A DNA stretch of 64,000 nt, taken from NCBI RefSeq assembly GCF_900185615.1, contig NZ_FYAK01000002.1:744001-808000 (forward strand). Direction: 5' to 3'. Each line of letters starts with the position of its first letter. The first letter of the stretch is position 1. The position numbers and the translations under genes were made by a program. Under the pieces are notes generated by a model. The model searched no databases. It was not told the DNA's origin and saw nothing but the letters and a program-made list of their open reading frames with translations. This document shows, in pieces, positions 35,099 to 44,388 of the stretch. Source of the DNA: Photobacterium malacitanum (GTDB taxonomy: Bacteria > Pseudomonadota > Gammaproteobacteria > Enterobacterales > Vibrionaceae).

Positions 35099-36139
35099 AT
35101 GGATATGAAAGTTAATAAACGCCAAGGACAATTCCTTAACGACACGATTCATCAATGGCAGCAACAACAACTTATTGATGCCCAACAGGCTCAGCAACTA
35201 CGTCATAGCTATGATGTGATTAGTTTTGATTGGAAACTATTAGCTGTGTATTCATTTTGGGTTGCTATTGCATGTTTCATTCTGTCAGTAATTTTGCTGA
35301 TCGCTGACGATTATTTAATTTCATTGATTGCAAAAATCATCAATACACCAGCGAGTATACTTGCCTTTTTTAGCGCCATGATTGCAGCCGGACTATTTTA
35401 TTTCGGTGTAAGACGGCGACAGCGTTACCCACAAAAAACCGTTAGTAATGAAGCAATATTCTTTTTTGGAGTACTGATAACCGCAGTAACCAGTGTCTTT
35501 TTAAGCCATACCGCGATAGCACTTCATTGGCGTGAAAGTGTTTTTATTCTTCTACCGACTCTGATCTACTTTATCATTGGTATCATGCTACGCTCAGCCT
35601 TAGTGTGGTTATTTGCGCTAATTGGTATTGGGCTATGGGTGCTAACTGAAACCTCTTATCTTGCTCAAAATCACTACCTGTTTTGGGGAATGAATATTCC
35701 GTTACGGTTTACCATTGTTGGCATATTAATTATATTTGCAAGTATTGCCTTAAAACGTCACCCGCGATTGTTATTTGTTCAAGAAGCAACACTATTTATG
35801 GGATTAATGTATTTTTTCAATGCCTTGTGGATGCTAACTATTTTTGGCAACTATGACAGTTTAAGTGCTTGGTCACATGTCAAACAGATTGAGTTATGGG
35901 GCTGGAGTGTGGCGATGCTATTTGTCACCTTAACTGCTGTTTATTATGGTATTAAATATAATAATTCACTCATAAGAGCCTTTGGGATCATCTTTTTATT
36001 ATTATGCCTATATAGCCGCTATTTTGAATTTTTTTGGGGTACGCTTCATAAAGCGGTTTTTTTTGCGGTATTAGCGTTAAGCTTCTGGATAATTGGTAGT
36101 CGAGCAGAAAAATTTTGGCAATTAGGAAATAAGAACTAA
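35099..36139 (+). CDS. DUF2157 membrane protein
   Basis: The frame is open from 35072, but the ATG at 35099 (MDMKVNKRQ) follows CTGGA and is the better start, giving about 346 residues. A cytoplasmic N-terminal domain of about 50 residues typical of DUF2157 (LIDAQQAQQLRHSYDV) is followed by about ten hydrophobic helices to the C-terminus. Function is unknown. A good terminator follows. Confidence 0.75.
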   Translation: MDMKVNKRQGQFLNDTIHQWQQQQLIDAQQAQQLRHSYDVISFDWKLLAVYSFWVAIACFILSVILLIADDYLISLIAKIINTPASILAFFSAMIAAGLFYFGVRRRQRYPQKTVSNEAIFFFGVLITAVTSVFLSHTAIALHWRESVFILLPTLIYFIIGIMLRSALVWLFALIGIGLWVLTETSYLAQNHYLFWGMNIPLRFTIVGILIIFASIALKRHPRLLFVQEATLFMGLMYFFNALWMLTIFGNYDSLSAWSHVKQIELWGWSVAMLFVTLTAVYYGIKYNNSLIRAFGIIFLLLCLYSRYFEFFWGTLHKAVFFAVLALSFWIIGSRAEKFWQLGNKN

Positions 36140-36141
36140 TA

Positions 36142-36185
36142 AAAAGCCGCTGTTAATGATAGACATTAGACAGCGGCGCTTTTGA
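36142..36185 (+). terminator. Intrinsic terminator
   Basis: GCCGCTGT (36146-36153) and ACAGCGGC (36170-36177), then CTTTT, 3-45 nt after the DUF2157 gene. Confidence 0.7.
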
Positions 36186-36228
36186 TTATTTGTTGCAGAT
36201 ATTGTAAAACTAAAAAATAAAACATGTG

Positions 36229-36564
36229 TTATTTAACGGCGTGCCTTTCTAAATTATATAAACGAATCTCATGCAATACACGTTCAGTTAACATTTCGTT
36301 CATGGTATCCCTCATTGACGCTTGCATCTCAGAAATGACAGGGAATACATTTTGATTCATCTCGTCTAAACAATTTTTAGACACTTGCATTTTTAAATCA
36401 AACTCAAATGAAGCAAGCTCTAAAAACCTTTCCATTCGTTGAATAACAACATCAATCATGTAGCTATCAGCACCTAAATCCAACAATTCTTGTTCAACAA
36501 TTAATTCTAACGGCGTACGATCTCGAGGCTGTTCTTTTACTGGAAACGCAAGAATATTTGACAT
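36229..36564 (-). CDS. Hypothetical cytoplasmic protein
   Basis: 111 residues (MSNILAFPVKEQPRD...). The ATG at 36564 is chosen because GAGGAGGA lies 5 bases before it; the adjacent upstream ATG is too close. The product is acidic and helical with heptad-like spacing (VIQRMERFLELASFEFDLKM), has no membrane segment, and I do not recognise it. The very strong ribosome site suggests high expression. Confidence 0.6.
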   Translation of the reverse strand: MSNILAFPVKEQPRDRTPLELIVEQELLDLGADSYMIDVVIQRMERFLELASFEFDLKMQVSKNCLDEMNQNVFPVISEMQASMRDTMNEMLTERVLHEIRLYNLERHAVK

Positions 36565-36594
36565 CATATCCTCCTCATAATCAGTAATAATCAT

Positions 36595-36952
36595 CCGTTG
36601 ATAATTATTAATAGTAACATTGCTGTTACATTCATCCTATGTGTTATTGTTGCTATTGGAAAGTCCATTTTTAATAAAAATCATTTAAATGTTGTTAATT
36701 TACCGTCTTAAAAAACCGCCACAACGCACAAAAAACATTTATTATCAGAAAGTTAAATCTCTATATTTTTTTTTGAAATATTTGAAATTTATTTTTAAAA
36801 TAGTCGATTTTCTCTCCAAACTGTTACTGACAAATACCGTATTTGAAAGAGAATGATGAAAGTTAGCGCTATTTCGCGTATAACTTAGCATCATAATAAC
36901 AAATCATATTTAAATCTTTTAAATGATACCGTTCATTTGACAGGGAGCTTAT
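36595..36952. other. AT-rich intergenic region before creA
   Basis: 358 bases between divergent genes. I see no further gene or clear repeat, only A/T tracts and the presumed promoters. Confidence 0.35.
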
Positions 36953-37444
36953 ATGCAAAAAAGTTTATTAATTGCCAGTTCGATTGCTATCGCATTAACA
37001 TTGAGTGGTTGTTCTGATAATGAAGTTGGTGATGTTTCTTTAGGTATGTTTACAACTAAAGATATAAAATTAAATACATTGGTCGACCCGATTGTACCAG
37101 GTGTTACTTGTCATATTGCAAGTATCGAAGCAGATTTGAGTTTAGCGGATCCATCAGACTCATCGATTTCATGCCGCCAAACGGGTGAAATAACACCAGA
37201 GATGATAGCGAAAATTGATAAATCAAAATCTGGCGAAGTTGTCTTTAAGAAATCTAAAAGTATTTTCTTTAAAACAATGAAGATACGTCGAATTTATGAT
37301 CCAAAATCAGAAACCTTAATGTACTTATCATATTCAACGAAAACAACAACAGGTAGCTATAAACACAGTTTATCGACAGTACCTCTTTGGGGTACAAAAG
37401 CATACGTAGCTCATACACCAGCAACGACAACAGATATTCAATAA
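36953..37444 (+). CDS. creA: CreA-family lipoprotein
   Basis: 163 residues. The lipoprotein signal (IAIALTLSGC, Cys at 20) distinguishes it from E. coli CreA, which has a cleaved signal. The body matches CreA: VGDVSLGMF, DPIVPGVTCHIAS, SISCRQTGEI, GEVVFKKSKSIFFK and the YDPKSETLMYLSYS region. The role of CreA is unknown despite its name. GGGAG lies ahead of the ATG. A hairpin follows. Confidence 0.85.
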   Translation: MQKSLLIASSIAIALTLSGCSDNEVGDVSLGMFTTKDIKLNTLVDPIVPGVTCHIASIEADLSLADPSDSSISCRQTGEITPEMIAKIDKSKSGEVVFKKSKSIFFKTMKIRRIYDPKSETLMYLSYSTKTTTGSYKHSLSTVPLWGTKAYVAHTPATTTDIQ

Positions 37445-37452
37445 TTACGCAT

Positions 37453-37486
37453 AATCGCTTCTTAACTATATGATTAAGAAGCGATT
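37453..37486 (+). terminator. Hairpin after creA, terminator-like
   Basis: AATCGCTTCTTAA (37453-37465) and TTAAGAAGCGATT (37474-37486) form a perfect 13-bp stem, but no T tract follows. Confidence 0.5.
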
Positions 37487-37730
37487 GCTTACATCCTCGC
37501 CTCTATAATATCCATACAAAAATTTAATAACCCCCTCAAAAAAACACCATTAAAACAACAATCGAAACATACCCGAAACAGCAAGCACAAAAATACAACC
37601 GCCATTATTGGAAAATGTGATTCCGATTCCGACAATAGCGCTTCTAAATTTGTGTTTTTTTGGCATAGTGCAACTTAATTAATACATGTTTGATATGTGT
37701 TTCTGGTTAATATTCCATGGATGAATAGCT

Positions 37731-39299
37731 ATGCATGCAAGCGCTAAAAAATCGATTGCCTTCAAAAAAATGAGCTTACAATTAATCACCAAGTTATGCC
37801 TGTTAGGTATTGCAACTTTGCCATTAACTCCTTTAGCAATGGCACAAGAAACAACGATAACAACAACGCTATCAACAATAGATAATATTCTTATTAATCC
37901 AGATATTGGTATTACTGAACACCACTCTTTTAATATTAAAAATGATCCATGGTGGAATCAACCAACCCATCCAGAAACCTCAGTGGTATATTTTCGTTGG
38001 TATTGGGAAGAATTAGAGCCACAAAAAGGACAATATAATTTCAAACTTATTGACGATACAATCAATCAAGCTGCTGCATTAGGAAAGACGACTGTTTTTC
38101 GATTTATGACAATGGCTGGCGTAGATGAGGTCTACTACAATAACTCACCTAATGCGGGCAAAAAAATACTTGGCATTCCCTGTTGGTTAAAGCAAAAAAT
38201 AGACCCTAATACAATCGGTGAAACCTGCGCTGATGATAACAGCTATACCGTTGACTACAAAAACCCCATTTTTAAAAAAAATCTTAATCGCTTCCTTAAA
38301 GCTATGGGGGAACGCTATAACAATAACCCTAATATTTTACGTCTAGACGTCGGTCTTGTTGGCACATGGGGAGAATGGAATTTAGCATCGCATAAAGGCT
38401 ATGATCGACCAACCTTAGGTTACCACGGCTATACAGATGCAGACTTATTACCATTTCCTAAAATGATGAAAGAGGCATTTCCCAATAAAACATTGGTTAT
38501 GTATCTCGGTTCAAACGATGAAAATATATTAAGTCATAGTACTCAACGAAATTATGGTTGGCGGGCAGATTGTATTGGTGATTGGGAGCTTGGCTGGAAT
38601 CATATGGAGCATGGGTATCCTTCAACCTTTGAGCACGCACAAGGACTGGGAAATAACCATAATAGCTATCCTGATCCTCAATTTCTTCAACGCTGGAAAG
38701 AAGCGCCTGTCGATTTTGAAATTTGTTACACTGTCGATGAATGGGCAGCTAAAAAAGACATTTATACGGTTGAGAAAGTTAAACAAACATTTGATACTGC
38801 ACTAGATATGCATACATCATTATTGAACCTAAAATCTGGAAATATTCCTGAAATATACCAGCCATTATTAGATGATTTTCTTAAAAAAGTAGGCTATAGA
38901 TTTGAATTAAATACTGTTGAGGTTACCAGTGATTTTAAAGCAGGATCGCCGTTTTTAATTAGCTCTAGTTGGAAAAACACTGGTGTAGCACCAAGTTATA
39001 ATAATTATCCTGTCGTATGGCGATTACGGGATCGTAACGATAAAATCATCACTTACTTTGAAACACATAATGATATTCGTCATTGGCTTCCAGCGGATAA
39101 TAAAGAAGATATTTCACCTCAATACACTCAAAAAAATAGCTTCACATTACCTGATAACATCACTGATGATCACTACTACCTTGATGTCGCATTAGTAAAA
39201 CCAAATACGCAACAAGCAGCGATAAAATTAGGTGTCGAAGGGGTGAGAAAAGACAAATGGCATCAAGTTAAATCCATTTACTTAATGAATAACTATTAA
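37731..39299 (+). CDS. Secreted DUF4832 protein, glycoside-hydrolase-like (copy 1)
   Basis: 522 residues with a signal peptide (core LCLLGIATLPLTPLAMA). The body has the TIM-barrel-like pattern of DUF4874/DUF4832 proteins: NPDIGITEHHS, VVYFRWYWEELEP, TVFRFMTMAG, RLDVGLVGTWGEW (E215 in GTWGEW is the likely acid/base) and ADCIGDWELGWNH. A C-terminal beta domain of about 130 residues begins near WKNTGVAPSYNNYP. The family is suspected to act on polysaccharide, without a proven reaction. It is one of two tandem paralogues and lies next to the exopolysaccharide operon. Its own terminator follows. Confidence 0.75.
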   Translation: MHASAKKSIAFKKMSLQLITKLCLLGIATLPLTPLAMAQETTITTTLSTIDNILINPDIGITEHHSFNIKNDPWWNQPTHPETSVVYFRWYWEELEPQKGQYNFKLIDDTINQAAALGKTTVFRFMTMAGVDEVYYNNSPNAGKKILGIPCWLKQKIDPNTIGETCADDNSYTVDYKNPIFKKNLNRFLKAMGERYNNNPNILRLDVGLVGTWGEWNLASHKGYDRPTLGYHGYTDADLLPFPKMMKEAFPNKTLVMYLGSNDENILSHSTQRNYGWRADCIGDWELGWNHMEHGYPSTFEHAQGLGNNHNSYPDPQFLQRWKEAPVDFEICYTVDEWAAKKDIYTVEKVKQTFDTALDMHTSLLNLKSGNIPEIYQPLLDDFLKKVGYRFELNTVEVTSDFKAGSPFLISSSWKNTGVAPSYNNYPVVWRLRDRNDKIITYFETHNDIRHWLPADNKEDISPQYTQKNSFTLPDNITDDHYYLDVALVKPNTQQAAIKLGVEGVRKDKWHQVKSIYLMNNY

Positions 39300-39318
39300 C
39301 TTTATATCAATATTTGTT

Positions 39319-39350
39319 AAAGGCTAGCATAATGTTAGCCTTTAATTTTA
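39319..39350 (+). terminator. Intrinsic terminator between the two DUF4832 genes
   Basis: AAAGGCTA (39319-39326) pairs with TTAGCCTTT (39335-39343) and a T-rich stretch follows. Confidence 0.65.
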
Positions 39351-39446
39351 AAGAGCTCTCGCAATAAACCACTTAGTTAACACTCCACTGATATACTGAT
39401 TACTATCTACGTTATACTTCAATATTATTACAAATTGGCATTTAGC

Positions 39447-40955
39447 ATGAAGTATAACCATTTAATTATTGTTAGTCTCTTCGCTGTTATCACTCCGATA
39501 TTAGCGCAAGCAGCACCAATCACAATCAATTACACGCCGTCGATTAATAGTGGTATTCTTGTTAATCCTGATATTGGAATTACCGATCATCAAACTATTA
39601 ACCGTCATAGTGATCCGTATTGGTCTGAGCCATCTTATCCAGAAACAAGTGTTGTTTATTACCGTTGGTACTGGGAACAATTAGAACCAGAGGAAGGTGT
39701 TTATAATTATAAACTTATAGATGATACGATCAAAGCTGCTCGCGCTCAAAATAAAAAAATTGTCATTCGTTTTATGACAATGGCAGGATTGAATGATACC
39801 TATTACAAACCTTCTCCTCGCGCAGGGAAAAAAATACTCGGTATACCTTGCTGGTTAAAAAAACAGATCGATCCTCAAACCCATGCTATCTGTAAAAATG
39901 ATAATAGTTTTATCATCAATTACAAAAATAAAATTTTTAAAGCTGATCTAAAACGTTTTATTGATGCGATGGGAAAACGCTATGATCATAACCCGACGAT
40001 ATTACGCTTAGATGTGGGTTTAGTCGGTACATGGGGAGAATGGCATCTTGCAACCCACTATAAAGATCCAGGCCCTACATTGGGCAAACATGGTTATAAA
40101 GCTAAAGATCTCATTCCTTATATCACTATGATGCAACAAGCATTTCCAAATAAAATGCTTACTATGAGTATTGGCACAACCAGCGACAACACGACAAGTT
40201 ATGCAACGCAGCATGGTTTAGGTTGGCGAGCTGACTGTATCGGTGATTGGAGTCATGGTTGGAATCATATGGCAGAAGGTTACCCACAAACGATTAAGCA
40301 TATCGAAGGTCAAGGGAACATAAAAAATACTTATCCTGACAAAGATTTTCTAAATCGTTGGCAGCATGCTCCGGTTGATTTAGAAATATGTACTGATATG
40401 GTTGATTGGGGTAAACAACCTAAAATCTATACTCTTGAAAAGGTTAAAAAAACATTTGATACTATCTTGAATTTCCACACATCATTATTTAATTTAAAAT
40501 CGACAAAAATACCAGCACAATATCAACCACTATTACATGATCTAATAAAAAAACTAGGCTATCGTTTTAATCTAAACCATATACAAGTAACAAGTGAATT
40601 CAAACCAGGAACCAGTATCACCTTTGACTCACAATGGCAGAATGTTGGCGTTGCACCTAGTTATAATAACTACCCTATTGTATGGCGATTAAGAAGCAAA
40701 AATAATAATGATATCTATTATTTCAACACGAATAATAATATTACCCAGTGGATGCCAGCAGCGACTACTACGAGTCAGGCTCCTCTTTACAATCAAAATA
40801 ATACATTTACCCTGCCTAAAAAAATCAGTAAGGGGCAATATTACGTTGATATTGCAATGGTTAAGCCTAACACTCATCAGCCACAAGTTTTATTAGGTAT
40901 CAATGGTGAAATTAAAAATAAGTGGTTCCAATTAACCTCAATTACAATTAAATAA
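39447..40955 (+). CDS. Secreted DUF4832 protein, glycoside-hydrolase-like (copy 2)
   Basis: 502 residues from the ATG at 39447 (an upstream TTG at 39435 is less likely). Signal peptide IIVSLFAVITPILAQA. It is co-linear with copy 1 over its whole length, sharing NPDIGIT, RWYWEQLEPEEG, RFMTMAGL, GIPCWLK, GTWGEW (E198), RADCIGDW and GVAPSYNNYPIVWRLR. The two clearly arose by tandem duplication and have since diverged substantially. Each has its own terminator and probably its own promoter, so they may be used under different conditions. Confidence 0.75.
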   Translation: MKYNHLIIVSLFAVITPILAQAAPITINYTPSINSGILVNPDIGITDHQTINRHSDPYWSEPSYPETSVVYYRWYWEQLEPEEGVYNYKLIDDTIKAARAQNKKIVIRFMTMAGLNDTYYKPSPRAGKKILGIPCWLKKQIDPQTHAICKNDNSFIINYKNKIFKADLKRFIDAMGKRYDHNPTILRLDVGLVGTWGEWHLATHYKDPGPTLGKHGYKAKDLIPYITMMQQAFPNKMLTMSIGTTSDNTTSYATQHGLGWRADCIGDWSHGWNHMAEGYPQTIKHIEGQGNIKNTYPDKDFLNRWQHAPVDLEICTDMVDWGKQPKIYTLEKVKKTFDTILNFHTSLFNLKSTKIPAQYQPLLHDLIKKLGYRFNLNHIQVTSEFKPGTSITFDSQWQNVGVAPSYNNYPIVWRLRSKNNNDIYYFNTNNNITQWMPAATTTSQAPLYNQNNTFTLPKKISKGQYYVDIAMVKPNTHQPQVLLGINGEIKNKWFQLTSITIK

Positions 40956-40992
40956 TAAAAAAGCGTCAAATAATTATATTTGACGCTTTTTA
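40956..40992. terminator. Bidirectional terminator
   Basis: AAAAAGCGTCAAA and TTTGACGCTTTTT arms around TAATTATA, between convergent genes. Confidence 0.85.
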
Positions 40993-40999
40993 GTAAAGA

Positions 41000-41458
41000 T
41001 TACTTATTTAATTGAATCATTACTGCATTAGATGTCCAATTATCAGCACTACAAGTTTCTGTACCAGGGAAGCGCACAACAACCTTTTTATTGTGAAGTA
41101 ATGCATTTTCTAGTATTGACTGAAACTGCGAACTTTGCATTTCAGTTTTAAAACGTAAATGTTCTTCTAATTGTTGCTGTTGAGCAGATGACAAATTAGA
41201 GCGCGCTAACAACTGCATTGGTTTAGACATATAATCTTTATTAGATTTATTTAACGCGATACGTTTCCATGCTTTCCAATGTTCAGACGGATTATTTAGA
41301 TAAGCAAAAATAGCGCCGTGTTCAATACGAATAGCTTCAACTTTTGCAGGACCACAGTCTTGCCACTCGCCATTATTACTATCTATACTTGAATCAGCAA
41401 AAGCTGAAGTAGAGAGAGAAGCTGCCACTAAACTGAGTGCAAAATATAATTTTTTCAT
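41000..41458 (-). CDS. Periplasmic hypothetical protein
   Basis: 152 residues with a Sec signal peptide (MKKLYFALSLVAASLSTSAFA). The mature part is about 130 residues with two cysteines (DCGPAK and ETCSADNW) that could pair. I do not recognise the family. It is convergent with the DUF4832 genes and transcribed in the direction of the exopolysaccharide operon, but is separated from the operon's last gene by about 110 bp. Confidence 0.6.
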   Translation of the reverse strand: MKKLYFALSLVAASLSTSAFADSSIDSNNGEWQDCGPAKVEAIRIEHGAIFAYLNNPSEHWKAWKRIALNKSNKDYMSKPMQLLARSNLSSAQQQQLEEHLRFKTEMQSSQFQSILENALLHNKKVVVRFPGTETCSADNWTSNAVMIQLNK

Positions 41459-41566
41459 GACTTTACGATCTTATACTAATTATTAAGTATGCAGAAATCT
41501 ACTATCATTTATTCCAATAGTCCACCTTATTGATATGTCAAATAAAGACCATCAAATACATACAAA

Positions 41567-41983
41567 TTATTTTATAAATGTATTTCTAAATGCATCCCAA
41601 ACACCGAATGAAAAGTGCTTAAAAATATCAATCCCCAATGCAGATTTAATTAAATACATCGTCAATACTGCAGACATAAATAATAAAATAGCACCAACAA
41701 TAATACTCAGTGATTTACATAATAATGATAATGAACCATTCTTTCTTTTTTCTGAGCGACGATCTCGTCCAACTAATAGAACCGCATAATAACGCCACTT
41801 ACCAAAACCAATCGTTGGTCGAACATCAACACAATGTTCACTTCGAACGGTATTGGTCACTATCGCTTTTTCTATCGCCTTTACTTGATCATCACTTAAA
41901 GATGCACACTGTTCTGTTGGAATAGACTTAAAAAAACGAGTAATAATAGCCTGTTCTTGATCTGAATAATTTTTAGATAACAT
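41567..41983 (-). CDS. Small membrane protein at the end of the exopolysaccharide operon
   Basis: 138 residues. The N-terminal half is soluble (FFKSIPTEQCASLSDDQVKAIEKAI), with a basic segment (RDRRSEKRKNG) followed by one or two transmembrane helices (LSIIVGAILLFMSAVLTMYLI). I do not recognise a defined family. It starts 11 bp after the last glycosyltransferase and is probably co-transcribed. A role in the export or regulation of the polysaccharide is inferred from position only. Confidence 0.55.
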   Translation of the reverse strand: MLSKNYSDQEQAIITRFFKSIPTEQCASLSDDQVKAIEKAIVTNTVRSEHCVDVRPTIGFGKWRYYAVLLVGRDRRSEKRKNGSLSLLCKSLSIIVGAILLFMSAVLTMYLIKSALGIDIFKHFSFGVWDAFRNTFIK

Positions 41984-41994
41984 TATTTATACTC

Positions 41995-43104
41995 TTATTT
42001 CTTCATTACAGACTGCTTATAAACCTCATAAGTCTGCTCTGCAATCAAATCCCAGTCATAATTTTTTAGGTATTCAGCATACGAAACAAGAGGATTATCA
42101 ATTGTCTTTACAAGCTTATTCGCTAAATCTTGGCTATCACCACATTTAAAATAACAATCATCCTCTAAATGTACGGCTTTATTAGCAGGAATATCACTGA
42201 CTATCGCAGGTAATGAAAAAGACATGGCTTCTAATAAAGCAATTGGCAATCCTTCACTAAATGAAGGTAATACAAACGTATCTGCTTGTGAGAATATACT
42301 GTGTAATTCTTCACCTGATAAAAAGCCCGTTAAGACAACGTTATCTGTTTCTTTGGCTGTTTGTTTTAGTTTAGTACTATATTCTGTTGCATGATCACTA
42401 TCACCAACCAGTACTAATGTTTTTTTAATGCCACTAAGCTTATAAGCTTCTAATAAGACATCTAAGCCTTTTTCTTGTGAAAAACGCCCAACAGCAACCA
42501 CATAACCTCGAGGTTCCAGATTATATTTAGATAGATATTCATTAATCTTACTTTGTTGTGGTAACTGTGGCTCATGAACACCATTAAAAATTAAATAAGT
42601 GTCATTGCGTCCATATTTTTCATTCATTAAATTTTGCATAAAGTCAGAGATAACAATGACTTCTGATGAATACTTCATCGCCCACTTTTCACCAAGGCGA
42701 AGAATAAACTTAGCTAATTTACCCCATTTTTGATGATCATAGTTTTGGCTATGATGGGTAAAAATAACTTTTTTACCAAACAAACGTAACAATGGAATCA
42801 CTAAGCCAGAGCCAATTGCGTGCACATGGACAATATCTGCGCCAGCCTTAATTGCATACAAAGCTGCTAAAAATGAATGTAAAGGCGCTTCTAAAGATTT
42901 ATTGGTTACTGTTGGTAAAGCTTTTAACTTAACCCCTTCATAGACACTTTCTGAATAAGGCACATAAGGTTTACGCGCAGTGACCGTTATATCTAAATCA
43001 TACTTTTTAACTAATAGTGGATATAGCGACTGGCAATGAGATTCAACGCCACCGGGTACATTAGGAATACCGCGTGTACCTAAAACTAAAATTGATTCTT
43101 TCAC
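41995..43104 (-). CDS. Family 4-type glycosyltransferase (EPS)
   Basis: 369 residues, GTG start at 43104 after AAGGG. GT-B fold: an N-terminal acceptor half (GTRGIPNVPGGVESHCQSLYP) and a C-terminal donor half with the retaining GT4 signature (GRFSQEKGLDVLLEAY and LPSFSEGLPIALLEAMSF, the EX7E segment). It adds a sugar to the growing repeat unit on the cytoplasmic side. It is separated from the previous glycosyltransferase gene by a terminator-like hairpin, so it may be expressed at a lower level. Confidence 0.9.
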   Translation of the reverse strand: MKESILVLGTRGIPNVPGGVESHCQSLYPLLVKKYDLDITVTARKPYVPYSESVYEGVKLKALPTVTNKSLEAPLHSFLAALYAIKAGADIVHVHAIGSGLVIPLLRLFGKKVIFTHHSQNYDHQKWGKLAKFILRLGEKWAMKYSSEVIVISDFMQNLMNEKYGRNDTYLIFNGVHEPQLPQQSKINEYLSKYNLEPRGYVVAVGRFSQEKGLDVLLEAYKLSGIKKTLVLVGDSDHATEYSTKLKQTAKETDNVVLTGFLSGEELHSIFSQADTFVLPSFSEGLPIALLEAMSFSLPAIVSDIPANKAVHLEDDCYFKCGDSQDLANKLVKTIDNPLVSYAEYLKNYDWDLIAEQTYEVYKQSVMKK

Positions 43105-43126
43105 AACAACCCTTCTTATTTAAAGA

Positions 43127-43153
43127 AAAGTCAGCCTAAATTAGGCTGACTTT
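43127..43153 (-). terminator. Terminator-like hairpin inside the EPS operon
   Basis: AAAGTCAGCCTA (43127-43138) and TAGGCTGACTTT (43142-43153) form a perfect 12-bp stem with a three-base loop, followed on the minus strand by TTTTCTTT. It lies between two co-directional glycosyltransferase genes. Confidence 0.7.
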
Positions 43154-43163
43154 ACATCGATAT

Positions 43164-44372
43164 CTACTTACCAGCTAATGAATGATATAAAGCAATGAGT
43201 TCGCGCTTATGAACTTCAAGTGAATACTTATTAATCATTCGCTCTCTCGCTTTTAAACCCATCGACTTAACTAACTCAGGGTTATCAGCTAGGATATCAA
43301 GCTTATTTGCAAGTTCCTGTGCATTGCCAGGCTCAAATAAGAAACCTGTCTCGCCATCAATGACTTGTTCTGGAATCCCGCCAATATTGCCACCAATAAC
43401 AGGTTTACCGTAGCTCATTGCTTCAATCACTGACATTGAACAGTTTTCATACCACTCAGAAGGTACAATAACGGCTTTAGCATTTTTAATAATATTAAAT
43501 AGCTCTTCACCTTGACGAAAGCCAAGCAATTCAACATTTGGATACTGTTGTTCAATAAGCTCTTTAACTGGGCCATTACCCAATACTTTCAGTGGTACGT
43601 CTGCTTTCATTAAGCTATGCGCTTGTGCTAACGTTGGTACGCCTTTCTCTGGGCTTAAACGACCACAATAAAGAAAGTAACCACCGTCTTCGCCAATTTC
43701 AGTGGTACTCGCATCAATACCATTAACGATAACTTGGACATTAGCATTAGGTAAACGCGTTTTAATCATACTTTTCATAAACGCAGAAGGTGCAACAAAA
43801 GTGTCAATATTCTCATAGCTTTTCTTTAGACCATGGAATACAGCTTCGCATGACATTAAGAAGCTTTTAGGCCATGATCCCTCATGCCATTGATATTTGA
43901 ATAAATTAACAAAACTGCCATTAATATTTTTAACATCAAACACTTTGCCATCAATTAAACAACCATAACCTGGACAAGCAACTTTATAATCGTGCGCAGT
44001 AAGGATTGTTTTACAACCGTGCTTCTTCGCGATTTTTATAATTGATGGTGTTAATTGATGGTAAATATTATGAAAATGAACAATATCTGGTTTTTCATTA
44101 ATAATTAAGCGTTCAAACTTTTCACACGCTTGTTGATTATGAATAAAATCACGTGAAACTTTTAATTTTGACTTCAGACCATGTTCATTATTGTAATCAA
44201 CATTATCAACAAAATATTCACTTTGCTCTGATGGTAAGTTTTTCTCATGTTTCATGGAAAAATCTATAACCTCAAAACCTTCCGTATTTTTCACCATTTC
44301 TCGCTCTTGCAAGAAAACAGTTTCCGCACCGCCATGAGGAAAAAAGAACTTATTTACAAATAAAACTTTCAT
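43164..44372 (-). CDS. Family 4-type glycosyltransferase (EPS)
   Basis: The start is taken at 44372 (MKVLFVNKFFFPHGGAETVF), which has AGG before it. An upstream frame to 44399 would overlap the previous gene. About 402 residues, with GT4 features: HFHNIYHQLTP in the N-terminal half, and YCGRLSPEKGVPTLAQAH and VPSEWYENCSMSVIEAMSYG in the C-terminal half. It builds the exopolysaccharide repeat unit; the sugar is unknown. Confidence 0.9.
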   Translation of the reverse strand: MKVLFVNKFFFPHGGAETVFLQEREMVKNTEGFEVIDFSMKHEKNLPSEQSEYFVDNVDYNNEHGLKSKLKVSRDFIHNQQACEKFERLIINEKPDIVHFHNIYHQLTPSIIKIAKKHGCKTILTAHDYKVACPGYGCLIDGKVFDVKNINGSFVNLFKYQWHEGSWPKSFLMSCEAVFHGLKKSYENIDTFVAPSAFMKSMIKTRLPNANVQVIVNGIDASTTEIGEDGGYFLYCGRLSPEKGVPTLAQAHSLMKADVPLKVLGNGPVKELIEQQYPNVELLGFRQGEELFNIIKNAKAVIVPSEWYENCSMSVIEAMSYGKPVIGGNIGGIPEQVIDGETGFLFEPGNAQELANKLDILADNPELVKSMGLKARERMINKYSLEVHKRELIALYHSLAGK

Positions 44373-44388
44373 AAAACCTAACTCACTA

